A DNA stretch of 64,000 nucleotides, taken from Pseudomonadota bacterium (GTDB taxonomy: Bacteria > Pseudomonadota > Alphaproteobacteria > Azospirillales > Azospirillaceae). Under the pieces are notes generated by a model. It worked only from the letters and a program-made list of their open reading frames with translations, was not told the DNA's origin and searched no databases. Within the stretch, counting starts at the first letter, position 1; every line of letters starts with the position of its first letter. Where the stretch lies: positions 30,410-94,409 of the forward strand of contig JAFAFA010000138.1 in the NCBI GenBank assembly GCA_023423695.1. The letters are read 5' to 3'. Position numbers and translations under genes: made by a program. Shown here piece after piece: positions 15,804-25,017 of the stretch.

Positions 15804-17309
15804 ATGTTGTCGTTCCGCAAGCCGCAGGACAATCAGGCGGCCGAAGAGTTGGCCCTGCTGGGCCGCCATGCGGGCGTCGGGCTGTGGGATGCGGTGATCC
15901 ACAACGGCGATCCGATGCACGCGCAGAGCCAGTGGCACTGGTCGCCGGAGTTTCGCCGCCTCGCCGGCTTCGACCGCGACGACAAGGCGGGTTTTCCCGA
16001 CAAGGTCGGCTCCTGGGCCGACCGGCTGCATCCGGACGATGCCAAGCCGACCTTCGACGCCTTCATGGCCTGCCTGAACGACCGCAGCGGCCGCACAGGC
16101 TATGACGTGAACTACCGGCTGAAGGTGAAGGACGGCAGCTATCGCTGGTTCCGCGCCATCGGCGGCGTCGCGCGTGACGGCAGCGGGCTGGCGCTGCGTG
16201 CCTGCGGCTCCCTGATCGACATCGACGCGGAGCGTCGGGAGCTGGAGCGGGCAAAGCTGCTCGACCGCCACGCCGGCGTCGGCCTCTGGGACGCGGTCTT
16301 CCACAACGGCGACCCGATGCATACGCAGAGCCGCTGGCACTGGTCGCCGGAGTTCCGCCGCCTTGCCGGCTTCGACCGCGACGACAAGGTGGGCTTCCCC
16401 GACGGAGTCAGTTCCTGGGGTGACCGGCTGCATCCGGATGACGCCAAGCCGACCTTCGACGCCTTCATGGCCTGCCTGAACGACCGCAGCGGCCGCACCG
16501 GCTATGACGTCGATTACCGCATGAGGCTGAAGAACGGCAGCTATCGCTGGTTCCGCGCCATCGGCGGCGTCGCCCGCGACAGCAACGGTCTGGCGTTGCG
16601 CGCCTGCGGGTCGCTGATCGACATCGAGGACCAGAAGCAGGCCGAGCTGCGGCAGGCGGAGATGGACGGCGAGCGCCGCCGCAGCGTCACCACCCTTGCC
16701 GAAACCCTGGACAGCGAAGTCGGCACCGCCGCCGACCGGGCCACCGCCAACGCGCAGACCGTCGCCGCCGCGACGGAGGAGCTGTCGGCCTCGATCTCCG
16801 ACATCAGCACCCGCGCCAACGAGGCATCCGGCGCCTCGCTGAAGGCCTCGGAGGAGGCGACGCGCACCAACGCCGCGGTTGAGGCGCTCGTCACCTCGGC
16901 CGAGCGCATCGGCGCCATCACCAAGCTGATCAACAGCATCGCCTCGCAGACCAACCTGCTGGCGCTCAACGCCACCATCGAGGCCGCCCGAGCCGGCGAG
17001 GCGGGCCGCGGATTCGCCGTCGTGGCCAACGAGGTGAAGTCGCTGGCTCAGCAGAGCGGCAGCGCCGCCGACGACATCGCGGCGCAGATCGCGTCGGTCC
17101 AGCAGGAGGCGCTGCACGCGGTCGACGCGATCCGCCGCATCGGCTCGATCGTCTCCGACGTCCAGCAAATCTCCACCACCATCGCCGCCGCCGTGTCGCA
17201 GCAGGAGTCGGCGACCAAGGAGATCGCCCACAGCGTCACCCGCGTGGTCCGCGATATCGAAGTGGTGTCGCAGAACATCGCCACCGCGTCGGAACGTCTG
17301 CGGGCGTGA
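15804..17309 (+). CDS. Soluble methyl-accepting chemotaxis protein with duplicated PAS domains
   Basis: This 501-residue chemoreceptor has no transmembrane segment. Two almost identical PAS_3-type domains (about 18-143 and 152-277), each with WDAV-HNGDPMH, WHWSPEFRRLAGFDRDD and GSYRWFRAIGG, are followed by a methyl-accepting signalling domain. That domain carries the hairpin signature NLLALNATIEAARAGEAG and GFAVVANEVKSLA. It should signal through CheA/CheW from the cytoplasm, perhaps sensing redox or a small ligand. The repeat period is 134 residues and identity between copies is around 90%, indicating a recent internal duplication. AGGAG lies 7 bases before the start. No che genes adjoin it. 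Confidence 0.93.
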   Translation: MLSFRKPQDNQAAEELALLGRHAGVGLWDAVIHNGDPMHAQSQWHWSPEFRRLAGFDRDDKAGFPDKVGSWADRLHPDDAKPTFDAFMACLNDRSGRTGYDVNYRLKVKDGSYRWFRAIGGVARDGSGLALRACGSLIDIDAERRELERAKLLDRHAGVGLWDAVFHNGDPMHTQSRWHWSPEFRRLAGFDRDDKVGFPDGVSSWGDRLHPDDAKPTFDAFMACLNDRSGRTGYDVDYRMRLKNGSYRWFRAIGGVARDSNGLALRACGSLIDIEDQKQAELRQAEMDGERRRSVTTLAETLDSEVGTAADRATANAQTVAAATEELSASISDISTRANEASGASLKASEEATRTNAAVEALVTSAERIGAITKLINSIASQTNLLALNATIEAARAGEAGRGFAVVANEVKSLAQQSGSAADDIAAQIASVQQEALHAVDAIRRIGSIVSDVQQISTTIAAAVSQQESATKEIAHSVTRVVRDIEVVSQNIATASERLRA

Positions 17310-17323
17310 TGCGGAAATGAAAA

Positions 17324-17345
17324 GGGGGCGCAGCGATGCGCCCCC
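17324..17345. terminator. Bidirectional terminator between chemoreceptor and HEPN genes
   Basis: An 8-bp GC stem (GGGGGCGC with GCGCCCCC) surrounds a 6-base loop. Read on the minus strand it is followed by a CTTTTC run, so it should stop the HEPN transcript best; on the plus strand it ends the chemoreceptor transcript without a strong T-run. Confidence 0.7.
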
Positions 17346-17379
17346 CATCTCCTATCGAGCAGGAATACCGCGGTTTCTG

Positions 17380-17772
17380 TCAGGGAGCTGCGGCGAGGAG
17401 GGAGCGGATATCGGTAATGAGCCGCTCAGCATTGGCAAGATGCTTGGCCGCACGGTCGCGCGTTACATCGACCGCAGGTTCCTCGTAATCGGTCAGCAGA
17501 CGGTCACGCAACGCTGCGGCCAGTGCCTGCGCATGCTCCATCGGCATCAGGCCGGGCTTGGCGACATGCTCGAAGAAAAGCGCCTGGACGCCGCGATGCG
17601 ACTTCGAACCGAAGCCGTACCGGGTCAGAATCGCCAATGCAGCCAGTTCCATCGCAAGATGCGCACGATTGACGCTGTCACGCGGGAAGCCGCCTGAATA
17701 AAGCAGTCTTGCCGCATTCAGAGCCTCCTCGGCCCGGGCCAGCCGCGCAAAAGGATCGACGTTTCCGGTCAC
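17380..17772 (-). CDS. HEPN-domain protein, putative toxin partner
   Basis: This 130-residue all-helical protein has the HEPN fold pattern (ARAEEALNAARLLYSGGFPRDSVNRAHLAMELAALAIL). It sits immediately downstream of an MNT nucleotidyltransferase gene, overlapping it by 4 bases; this pairing is the hallmark of HepT/MntA toxin-antitoxin loci. HepT ribonucleases use R-x4-H-x-Y. Here the matching site is R89-DRLL-T94-D95-Y96, so the histidine is replaced by threonine while the tyrosine that MntA can modify remains. It may be a UPF0332-type HEPN, or an inactive or re-purposed toxin. It ends before a terminator facing the chemoreceptor. Confidence 0.82.
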   Translation of the reverse strand: MTGNVDPFARLARAEEALNAARLLYSGGFPRDSVNRAHLAMELAALAILTRYGFGSKSHRGVQALFFEHVAKPGLMPMEHAQALAAALRDRLLTDYEEPAVDVTRDRAAKHLANAERLITDIRSLLAAAP

Positions 17773-18098
17773 ACCGGCACTCCCTGTTCCCGCACCGTCC
17801 TGATCAGCGGGTGCTGGGAGGTGCGCAATGTCCGCACCGACCAGACGAAGGGCTGAACGATCCTGCCGGCTTCCATTGTCGGCACGAAGGCGATGTCCAT
17901 GATGCGGTCAGCCTCTTCCAACGGATCCTCAGGCTCGTCCTTCAGGATGACCGCCAAATCCAAATCGGAATCATTCGTGTAGTCGTCGCGGGAGCGCGAC
18001 CCGAACAGAAGAATCGAATCCAGTCGGGAGCCGAACACGGTTTCGGCTCCCTGGCGGAATGCGGCAATAGCCGCGCGGGTCTGGGGAGCGGTGTCCAT
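17769..18098 (-). CDS. MNT-type nucleotidyltransferase, putative antitoxin
   Basis: This 109-residue minimal nucleotidyltransferase carries the active site G33-S34-x10-D45-x-D47 (GSRSRDDYTNDSDLDL), which is exactly the GSx10DxD motif of MntA antitoxins. MntA proteins transfer AMP to a tyrosine of the HEPN partner and neutralise it. The catalytic residues are intact. It starts 71 bases after the purD stop codon on the same strand, so it could be expressed by read-through from purD as well as from its own promoter. No mobile-element marks are visible around the pair. Confidence 0.85.
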   Translation of the reverse strand: MDTAPQTRAAIAAFRQGAETVFGSRLDSILLFGSRSRDDYTNDSDLDLAVILKDEPEDPLEEADRIMDIAFVPTMEAGRIVQPFVWSVRTLRTSQHPLIRTVREQGVPV

Positions 18099-18169
18099 TC
18101 CGGAGGCTAACGGCGTTCGTTGGGACCGAACTCCAAAATAAGCCTTTCAGGACTATTTTTGTAGCCGCT

Positions 18170-19456
18170 TTACCGCCCCACCGCCCGCCAACCGATGTCG
18201 CGGCGGCAGAATCCGCCCGGCCAGTCGAGCGCGTCGACCGCCTTGTAGGCCGCCGCCTGAGCCTCCGCCACCGTCGGCGCCAGGGCGGTGACGCCCAGCA
18301 CCCGGCCGCCGACCGACAGCACCCGGTCGTCCTCGGCGCGCTTGGTCCCGGCATGGAATACGGTCACACCATCGACGGCCCCGGCCTTGTCCAGCCCGCG
18401 GATCTCGGTGTTCTTGGCGTAATCGCCCGGATAGCCGTTGGCCGCCATCACCACGCACAGCGCGGTCTGGTCGTGCCAGCGCAGGTCGATGCTGTCCAGC
18501 ACGCCGTCGGCCGCGGCCACCAGCGCCGCCAGCGCGTCGGACTTCAGCCGCATCATCAGCGTCTGGCATTCCGGGTCGCCGAAGCGGACGTTGAACTCCA
18601 AGGTCTTCGGCACCGGGCCGTCCGGCGTCTGCATGATCATCAGGCCGGCGAACAGCACGCCCTTGAACGGCTTGCCTTCCGCCGCCATGCCCTTGACCGT
18701 CGGCAGGATGATCTCGCGCATCACGCGGTCCTGCAGGTCGGGGGTCAGCACCGGAGCCGGGGAATAGGCACCCATGCCGCCAGTGTTGGGGCCGGTGTCG
18801 CCGTCGCCGACCGCCTTGTGATCCTGGGCAGAGGCCAGCGGCAGCGCGTTCTCGCCGTCGCACAGGGCGAAGAAGCTGACCTCCTCACCGTCCAGGAACT
18901 CCTCCACCACCACCTCGGCACCGGCGGCGCCGAAACGGCCGCCGACCAGCGCGTCGTCGATGGCCTCGAACGCCTCCTGCTCGGTGCGGGCGACGGTGAC
19001 GCCCTTGCCGGCGGCGAGCCCGTCCGCCTTCACCACGATGGGGGCGCCATGCCTGCGGACATAGGCCTTGGCGGCTTCCGGGTCCTTGAAGCGTTCGTAG
19101 AAGGCGGTCGGCACCCCGTATTTCGCCAGGATGTCCTTCATGAAGCCCTTAGAGCCCTCTAGCTCCGCCGCCGCCGCGCTCGGCCCGAAGGCCTTGACGC
19201 CCAGCGCGGTCAGCTTGTCCACCAGCCCCAGCACCAGCGGGCCTTCCGGACCGACGACGACGAAGTCGATGGCGGTGTCCTGGACGAAGCGCACCAGCGC
19301 GTCGACATCCTCCGACCCGATGGGCACCAGCGTGGCGACATCGGCGATGCCGGCATTGCCCGGCGCGCAATAGAGCGCGTCACACAGCGGCGAGTTGGAA
19401 ATGGCCCAGCAGAGCGCGTGCTCACGACCGCCCGATCCGACGACGAGGACTTTCAT
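18170..19456 (-). CDS. purD: Phosphoribosylamine-glycine ligase PurD
   Basis: PurD (GAR synthetase) joins glycine to phosphoribosylamine with ATP, the second step of purine synthesis. The 428-residue length is normal. The protein begins MKVLVVGSGGREHAL, the family N-terminal nucleotide-like fold, and continues with an ATP-grasp domain (APIVVKADGLAAGKGVTVA), GPNTGGMGAYSP and FNVRFGDPECQ, all characteristic. The ATG at 19456 directly precedes the motif; longer in-frame starts are not supported. It is divergent from xseA with 73 bases between, presumably a shared promoter region. Confidence 0.97.
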   Translation of the reverse strand: MKVLVVGSGGREHALCWAISNSPLCDALYCAPGNAGIADVATLVPIGSEDVDALVRFVQDTAIDFVVVGPEGPLVLGLVDKLTALGVKAFGPSAAAAELEGSKGFMKDILAKYGVPTAFYERFKDPEAAKAYVRRHGAPIVVKADGLAAGKGVTVARTEQEAFEAIDDALVGGRFGAAGAEVVVEEFLDGEEVSFFALCDGENALPLASAQDHKAVGDGDTGPNTGGMGAYSPAPVLTPDLQDRVMREIILPTVKGMAAEGKPFKGVLFAGLMIMQTPDGPVPKTLEFNVRFGDPECQTLMMRLKSDALAALVAAADGVLDSIDLRWHDQTALCVVMAANGYPGDYAKNTEIRGLDKAGAVDGVTVFHAGTKRAEDDRVLSVGGRVLGVTALAPTVAEAQAAAYKAVDALDWPGGFCRRDIGWRAVGR

Positions 19457-19529
19457 GGGGAGGCGCTCCTTCCGCCTTGTTGCGATCTGCGCGCCTTGTA
19501 TCATGGCGGCGCCCCAACTCAAGAGCGCC

Positions 19530-21158
19530 ATGACCTACGATTCAGACTCCTCTCCGATCATCGCTCCGGAACCGCGCCCCGGCTCCAACCTTCCGGAATT
19601 CACCGTCGGCGACCTCGCCCGCCGGCTGAAGCGCAGCATCGAGGAGGAATTCGGCTTCGTCCGCGTCCGCGGCGAGATCAGCCAGCCGAAGAAGCACAGC
19701 TCCGGCCACTGCTACATGCGCCTGAAGGACGACACCGCGGTGATCGAGGCGGTGTGCTGGCGCGGCACCATGGCGAAGCTGGCCGTCCGGCCGGAGGAAG
19801 GGCTGGAGGTCATCGTCACCGGGCGCATGACCACCTACCCCGGCCGCTCGCAGTACCAGCTGATCGTCGAGTCGATGGAGCTGGCCGGCGAGGGCGCCCT
19901 CCTGAAGATGCTGGAGGAACGCAAGCGGCGGCTGGCGGCGGAGGGGCTGTTCGACCCCGCCCGCAAGAAGCGCATTCCCTTCCTGCCCGACGTGATCGGC
20001 GTCGTCACCTCCCCCACCGGGGCGGTCATCCGCGACATCCTGCACCGGCTGAACGACCGTTTCCCCCGCCATGTCCTGCTGTGGCCGGTCGCCGTCCAGG
20101 GCGAGCGCGCGGCGGCCGAGGTGACGGCGGCGATCGAGGGCTTCAACCGCATCCAGCCGGGTGGACGGGTTCCGCGTCCCGACCTGATCATCGTGGCGCG
20201 CGGCGGCGGCTCGCTCGAAGACCTGATGGCCTTCAACGAGGAGAATGTCGTCCGCGCCGCGGCGGCAAGCGCCATCCCGCTGATCTCCGCCGTCGGGCAC
20301 GAAACCGACACCACCCTGATCGACTTCGCGTCCGACCTGCGCGCGCCCACCCCGACCGCCGCCGCCGAGATGGCGGTGCCGGTGCGCGGCGAGCTGATGG
20401 CCCAGATCCTCGACGACGAGCGCCGCCTGCTCGCCTGCGCGTCCCGCGCGGTGGAGGACCGCCGCAACCGGGTGGAAGGGCTGGCCCGTGGCCTGGGCGA
20501 CCCCCGCGCCCTGCTGGAGGGCCATGCCCAACGGCTGGACGACCGGGCCGAACGCCTGAACCTCGCGGCAGCGGCCCTGCTGGAACGCCGCCGCACCCGC
20601 GTCGGCGAACTGGCGGCCAAGCTGCGCCACCCGCGCGAGAAGCTGGCCCAGGCCGGGCAGAAGCTGGCGTCGGAGAGCCGGGCGCTCGACTCAGGCTTGC
20701 GCCATGCCCTGACCACCGCTGGTGGACGCTTCGACCGCGTCGCCGGCCGGCTGTCGCTGACTCCGGCACGGGTAAAGCTGGATGAAGGCACCCGCCGCGT
20801 CGCCGATCTGACACCGCGCCTCGACCGCAGCTATGGCAAGGGCGTCGCCGACAAGGCGGCGAAGCTGGCGTCGCTCGGCCAGTTGCTGGAGAGCTACAGC
20901 TACAAGGGCGTGCTGGCCCGCGGCTTCGCCCTGGTCGAGGACCGCGACGGCCGTCCCGTCACCCGCGCCGATCAGGCGACGCCCGGGCTGGCGGTCAACA
21001 TCGTCTTCGCCGATGACGCCAAAGTTGCTGCAACCATCGACGGCGGCGCGCCCAAGGCGGAGGCGAAGCCGGAGGTGAAGGCGGAACCGAAGCCCGAGCC
21101 GAAGCCGGAGAAGAAGGCCAAGCCGCGGGTGGCGCCGGTGCAGGGCACGCTGTTCTGA
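19530..21158 (+). CDS. xseA: Exodeoxyribonuclease VII large subunit XseA
   Basis: XseA is the catalytic subunit of exonuclease VII, which degrades single-stranded DNA from both ends. The 542-residue protein has an N-terminal OB-fold (FGFVRVRGEISQPKKHSSGHCYMRLKD), the catalytic core with PDVIGVVTSPTGAVIRDI, RGGGSLEDLMAFNEE and SAVGHETDTTLIDFASDLRAPTP, and a long helical region. It then carries a C-terminal Lys/Pro/Glu repeat tail ending in QGTLF. It is longer than the E. coli protein because of that tail. The small subunit gene xseB is not adjacent. The start at 19530 is the first ATG after the divergent purD promoter region. Confidence 0.96.
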   Translation: MTYDSDSSPIIAPEPRPGSNLPEFTVGDLARRLKRSIEEEFGFVRVRGEISQPKKHSSGHCYMRLKDDTAVIEAVCWRGTMAKLAVRPEEGLEVIVTGRMTTYPGRSQYQLIVESMELAGEGALLKMLEERKRRLAAEGLFDPARKKRIPFLPDVIGVVTSPTGAVIRDILHRLNDRFPRHVLLWPVAVQGERAAAEVTAAIEGFNRIQPGGRVPRPDLIIVARGGGSLEDLMAFNEENVVRAAAASAIPLISAVGHETDTTLIDFASDLRAPTPTAAAEMAVPVRGELMAQILDDERRLLACASRAVEDRRNRVEGLARGLGDPRALLEGHAQRLDDRAERLNLAAAALLERRRTRVGELAAKLRHPREKLAQAGQKLASESRALDSGLRHALTTAGGRFDRVAGRLSLTPARVKLDEGTRRVADLTPRLDRSYGKGVADKAAKLASLGQLLESYSYKGVLARGFALVEDRDGRPVTRADQATPGLAVNIVFADDAKVAATIDGGAPKAEAKPEVKAEPKPEPKPEKKAKPRVAPVQGTLF

Positions 21159-21320
21159 CGGCGTCGCCCTGTCGGCCGCTGCCCCGTTGGCCGCTGCCAT
21201 CTGTCGCAGGGCGTCGCAGGCGGCAACCCTTCCCAGGCGGCATCCGCCGGGACTAAAGCCATCGGCTTCACAGGCCCGCTCCGGACACACCGGGGCGAGC
21301 CGCCCTCCGATGGCTGATCG

Positions 21321-22688
21321 ATGACGATTGTCCCGCGCGACTGCGACGTCCTGGTGATCGGGGGCGGGAACGCAGGGCTCTGCGCCGCCATTTCCGCCCG
21401 CCGCTCCGGTGCCGCCGTCACCCTGCTGGAAAGTGCACCCAAGGCGTTGCGCGGCGGGAACGCCCGCCATTCCCGCAATTTCCGCGTCATGCATGACGGG
21501 CCGACACCCTGGCTCCAGGGCAGCTATCCCGCGCGGGATTACTGGTCCGACCTGGAAGCGGTGACGGACGGCGCGGCCGACGAGAGGCTGGCGCGGCTGC
21601 TGATTGCCGATTCCGCCGGAATTATCGACTGGATGGGCGAAAACGGCGTGCGGTTCCAGAGCGGGGACGACGACGCCCTTCCCTACTCCCGAAAAACCGC
21701 CTTCTTCCTCGGCGGCGGCAAGGCGCTGGTGAATGCGCTCTACACCACGGCGCAGGCGCTGGGCGTCACAATCCACTATGACAGCGAGGCCTGCGCGCTC
21801 CATAGGATGGGCGGGCTGCCCTCGGTCACCGTTCGCCATCCCCGGGCCATGCGGGTGATCCGGGCGCGGGCGGTCGTCGTCGCCTCTGGCGGGTTCCAGG
21901 CCGACCGCGACTGGCTGCGCGACCAGTGGGGCGACGCGGCCGATGGCTTCGTGATCCGCGGCACGCCCCATGCGACCAGCGCCATGTTGAAGGCATTGCT
22001 GGAGGACGGGGCACAGCCGGTGGGTGCCGCCGGCCATTGCCACATGGTCGCGGTGGACGGCCGCTCGCCCGGCTTCGACGCCGGCATTGTCACCCGGCTG
22101 GACGGGATCGCCCATGGCATCGTGGTGGACCGCGACGGCCGGCGCTTCGCCGACGAGGGATCCCACACCGGGCCGACGCGCTTCTCGGTGTGGGGGGAGC
22201 GCGTGGCGCGCTGTCCGGGCGCCGTCGCCTTCGCGATCTTCGACGCGGCCATTGAGCAGCGCTTCCGCCCGTCCATCTTCCCGGCGATCCGGGCGAACAG
22301 CATTGGTGAGTTGGCGGTGAAGCTGGGCATCGATCCGGAAGTGCTGGAAGCCACGGTGACCGGCTTCAACGCTGCGGTCGGAGGCGACGGCTCCACCATG
22401 GGCATCCAGCCGCCGAAGACGCGTCTTGCCGCACCGATCCTGGTTCCGCCCTTCGGTGCCTACCCGATGCGGGCCGGCGTCACCTCCACCTGCCTCGGCG
22501 TGCAGGTCGACGGGCAGACGCGGGTCCTGCGGGAGGACGGCGAGACCATCGACGGGGTCTTCGCCGCGGGCGTGATCATGGCGCCCAACATCCTCGGCCG
22601 TGGCTATCTGGCCGGGAGCGCCATGTCCATCGGCGCGGTGTTCGGGCGCATCGCCGGACGGGAGGCCGCCGCCCATGCCCGGCACTGA
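21321..22688 (+). CDS. tcuA: FAD-dependent tricarballylate dehydrogenase TcuA
   Basis: TcuA oxidises tricarballylate to cis-aconitate with FAD, letting cells use or detoxify this citrate analogue. The 455-residue protein has the N-terminal dinucleotide-binding motif CDVLVIGGGNAGLCAA, the family's GGNARHSRNFRV segment near the FAD, a fumarate-reductase-like substrate region, and a C-terminal TIDGVFAAGVIMAPNILGRGYLAGSAMSIGAVFGRIAG flavin site. The next gene is tcuB, overlapping by 14 bases. Neither the tcuC transporter nor the tcuR regulator is nearby. Confidence 0.93.
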   Translation: MTIVPRDCDVLVIGGGNAGLCAAISARRSGAAVTLLESAPKALRGGNARHSRNFRVMHDGPTPWLQGSYPARDYWSDLEAVTDGAADERLARLLIADSAGIIDWMGENGVRFQSGDDDALPYSRKTAFFLGGGKALVNALYTTAQALGVTIHYDSEACALHRMGGLPSVTVRHPRAMRVIRARAVVVASGGFQADRDWLRDQWGDAADGFVIRGTPHATSAMLKALLEDGAQPVGAAGHCHMVAVDGRSPGFDAGIVTRLDGIAHGIVVDRDGRRFADEGSHTGPTRFSVWGERVARCPGAVAFAIFDAAIEQRFRPSIFPAIRANSIGELAVKLGIDPEVLEATVTGFNAAVGGDGSTMGIQPPKTRLAAPILVPPFGAYPMRAGVTSTCLGVQVDGQTRVLREDGETIDGVFAAGVIMAPNILGRGYLAGSAMSIGAVFGRIAGREAAAHARH

Positions 22689-23808
22689 CGAGAGTCCGGA
22701 GCGGATCGCGGCCAAGGCGCGGCGGGCGCTGGAGATCTGCAATGCCTGCCAGTACTGCAACGGCTATTGCGTCGTGTTCCGGGCGCTGAAATCGCGGCGG
22801 CAGGTGGCGACGGCCGACATGGTCTTCCTGGCGAACCTCTGCCATAGCTGCCGGTCCTGCTATCACGCCTGCCAGTTCGCGCCGCCGCACGCCTTCGCCG
22901 TCAACCTGCCGAAGAGCCTCAGCCTGGTCCGGCAGGACTCCTACCGCGACCATGCCTGGCCGCCGCTCCTGCGGGGGCGCCTGCGGTATTCGGGACGGAC
23001 GGTCATCGCCGCCGCCCTGCTGGCGGTTGCGGCCCTGCTGCTGTTCGCGGCCTGGGCGGTTCCACCGGAGATGCTGTTCGGACGCCATTCCGGCCCCGGC
23101 GCCTTCTACCGCGTGATGCCGTGGGAGATCATGGCCGGACTGGCCGGGATCGTGATGCTGTGGTCCCTGCTCGCCATCGGCTTCAGCGTCGCCGCCTTCT
23201 GGCGCAGCATGGGGCCGGTGCCCTCAGGCGTAGCGCTGCTGCCGGTGTTGCGGGAGACGCTGCGCGATGCCGCCACCCTGCGCAACCTCGGCGGCGGCGG
23301 AGCCGGCTGCGACGGACAGGACGGCGGATCGTCCCAGGCACGGCGGCGCTGCCACCATGCGCTGTTCTACGGCGTGGCGCTCTGCTTCGCCGCCACCGCC
23401 GTCGCCACGCTGTACGACCATCTGCTGGGATGGCAGGCGCCCTACCCGGTCTTCAGCCTGCCGGTCCTGCTGGGAAGCCTGGGCGGAGCCGGGATGCTGG
23501 CGGGCACGGTCGGGCTCGCCCTGCTGAAACGCCGGGCCGATCCCGGTCCGGTGGCGGCGAGCGTGACCGGCGCCGATTATGCGCTGCTGGTGCTGCTGTT
23601 CCTGACGGCGGCCAGCGGCTTCGCCCTGCTGGCGTTGCGCGAGACGGCGGCGATGGGACCGGTGCTTCTGGTCCATCTCGGCATCGTGCTCGGCCTGTTC
23701 GCGACGTTGCCCTACGGCAAGTTCCTGCACGCGCCGTTCCGCGTCGCCGCCCTGTTGCGGGCGGCGATGGAACGGCAGGTCGAGGCCCGCAACCGGCCAC
23801 CCGCCTGA
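22675..23808 (+). CDS. tcuB: Tricarballylate utilization 4Fe-4S protein TcuB
   Basis: TcuB is the membrane iron-sulfur partner that reoxidises the FAD of TcuA and feeds electrons onward, in Salmonella to the quinone pool. The 377-residue protein has two ferredoxin-like clusters, CNACQYCNGYC and CHSCRSCYHAC (CxxCxxCxxxC each), followed by six or so hydrophobic segments. The start at 22675 (MPGTDESPERIAAKARRALEIC) matches the family and overlaps tcuA by 14 bases, indicating translational coupling. The stop is 28 bases from the convergent pyrC end. Confidence 0.93.
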   Translation: MPGTDESPERIAAKARRALEICNACQYCNGYCVVFRALKSRRQVATADMVFLANLCHSCRSCYHACQFAPPHAFAVNLPKSLSLVRQDSYRDHAWPPLLRGRLRYSGRTVIAAALLAVAALLLFAAWAVPPEMLFGRHSGPGAFYRVMPWEIMAGLAGIVMLWSLLAIGFSVAAFWRSMGPVPSGVALLPVLRETLRDAATLRNLGGGGAGCDGQDGGSSQARRRCHHALFYGVALCFAATAVATLYDHLLGWQAPYPVFSLPVLLGSLGGAGMLAGTVGLALLKRRADPGPVAASVTGADYALLVLLFLTAASGFALLALRETAAMGPVLLVHLGIVLGLFATLPYGKFLHAPFRVAALLRAAMERQVEARNRPPA

Positions 23809-23836
23809 AGGACAGGGCGACCGGTGCGCTCCTGCC

Positions 23837-24892
23837 TCAAACCGGACCGGCGAAGCTCCAGCGCAGGGTCTCGCCGCTGCGGAAGGGCAGGACCGCGTCG
23901 CCCTCGCTGACCAGGATCAGGTCGGGGGCGACCGACGGGCGGCGCTCCAGCGCCACGCGCTCCTCGCTGACCGGCATGTTGTAGAAACGCGGGCCGTTCA
24001 GGCTGGCGAAAGCCTCCAGCTTGTCCAGCGCACCGGCCTCGTCGAAGGCTTCGGCATAGAGTTCCAGCGCATTGGCGGCGGTGAAGCAGCCGGCGCAGCC
24101 GCAGGCGGATTCCTTGGCGGTCACCGTGTGCGGCGCGGTGTCGGTGCCCAGGAAGAACGGCCCCTCGCCGGAGATCGCCGCCTCGACCAGGGCCACGCGG
24201 TGCGTCTCACGCTTGGCGATCGGCAGGCAGTACAGGTGCGGACGGATGCCGCCCTGGAAGATATGGCTGCGGTTGATCAGCAGATGATGCGCGGTGATGG
24301 TGGCGCCGATCCGGCCGCTGGCGGCATGCGCCCGCACGAACTGCACCGCGTCCGCCGTCGTCACATGCTCCAGCACGACGCGCAAGCTCGGGTGCCGCTC
24401 CACCAGCGGAGCCAGGATGGTGTCGATGAACACCGCCTCGCGGTCGAAGATGTCGACCGACTGGTCGGTCACCTCGCCATGGATCAGCAGCGGCATGCCG
24501 ATCTCCGCCATCCGCTCCAGCACCTGAGCGATGCGGGCGATGTCGGTGACGCCATGGGCGCTGTTGGTGGTGGCGTTGGCCGGATAGAGCTTGGCGGCGG
24601 CGAACACTCCGTCCTTGAAGCCCTGCGCCAGATCGGCGGCATCGGTGCCGTCAGTCAGATAGGCGGTCATCAGCGGGGTGAAGGCGACACCGTCGGGCAG
24701 GGCCGCCAGGATGCGCTCGCGGTAGGCCACCGCATCCGCGGTTGTCGCAACCGGCGGCTTCAGGTTCGGCATCACGATGGCGCGGCCGAACTGGCGTGCG
24801 GTGAAGGGCAGCACCGCCTTCAGCATGGCGCCGTCGCGCAGATGGACATGCCAGTCGTCGGGACGGCGGATGACAAGGCGTTCGTTGGGCAT
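23837..24892 (-). CDS. pyrC: Dihydroorotase PyrC
   Basis: PyrC cyclises carbamoyl aspartate to dihydroorotate in pyrimidine synthesis. This is the class II (E. coli-type) enzyme of 351 residues. RRPDDWHVHLRDG supplies the first two metal His ligands, and VFAAAKLYPANATTNSAHGV carries the carboxylated Lys. HGEV, EHVTT, AHHLLINR and LGTDTAPHT complete the binuclear zinc site. The ATG at 24892 starts MPNERLVIRRPDDW as in homologues; an upstream extension to 24952 is not conserved. It converges on tcuB with no functional link. Confidence 0.97.
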   Translation of the reverse strand: MPNERLVIRRPDDWHVHLRDGAMLKAVLPFTARQFGRAIVMPNLKPPVATTADAVAYRERILAALPDGVAFTPLMTAYLTDGTDAADLAQGFKDGVFAAAKLYPANATTNSAHGVTDIARIAQVLERMAEIGMPLLIHGEVTDQSVDIFDREAVFIDTILAPLVERHPSLRVVLEHVTTADAVQFVRAHAASGRIGATITAHHLLINRSHIFQGGIRPHLYCLPIAKRETHRVALVEAAISGEGPFFLGTDTAPHTVTAKESACGCAGCFTAANALELYAEAFDEAGALDKLEAFASLNGPRFYNMPVSEERVALERRPSVAPDLILVSEGDAVLPFRSGETLRWSFAGPV

Positions 24893-25017
24893 GGATCGGG
24901 TCCCGGCGCTGGTGTCGAGGGGCGGTGAGCTTGGACGACGTTCTATCGCCATCGCCGCGGCATCTCAACAGAGGCGGTCCCCCCGGCTGGAAACACGGAC
25001 GGGAAACACAAGGCGAA

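Noticed and set aside
21159..21320. Possible riboswitch in the leader of tcuA
   Set aside because: The region is GC-rich with several hairpins, but no conserved core of cobalamin, FMN or other common riboswitches could be found.
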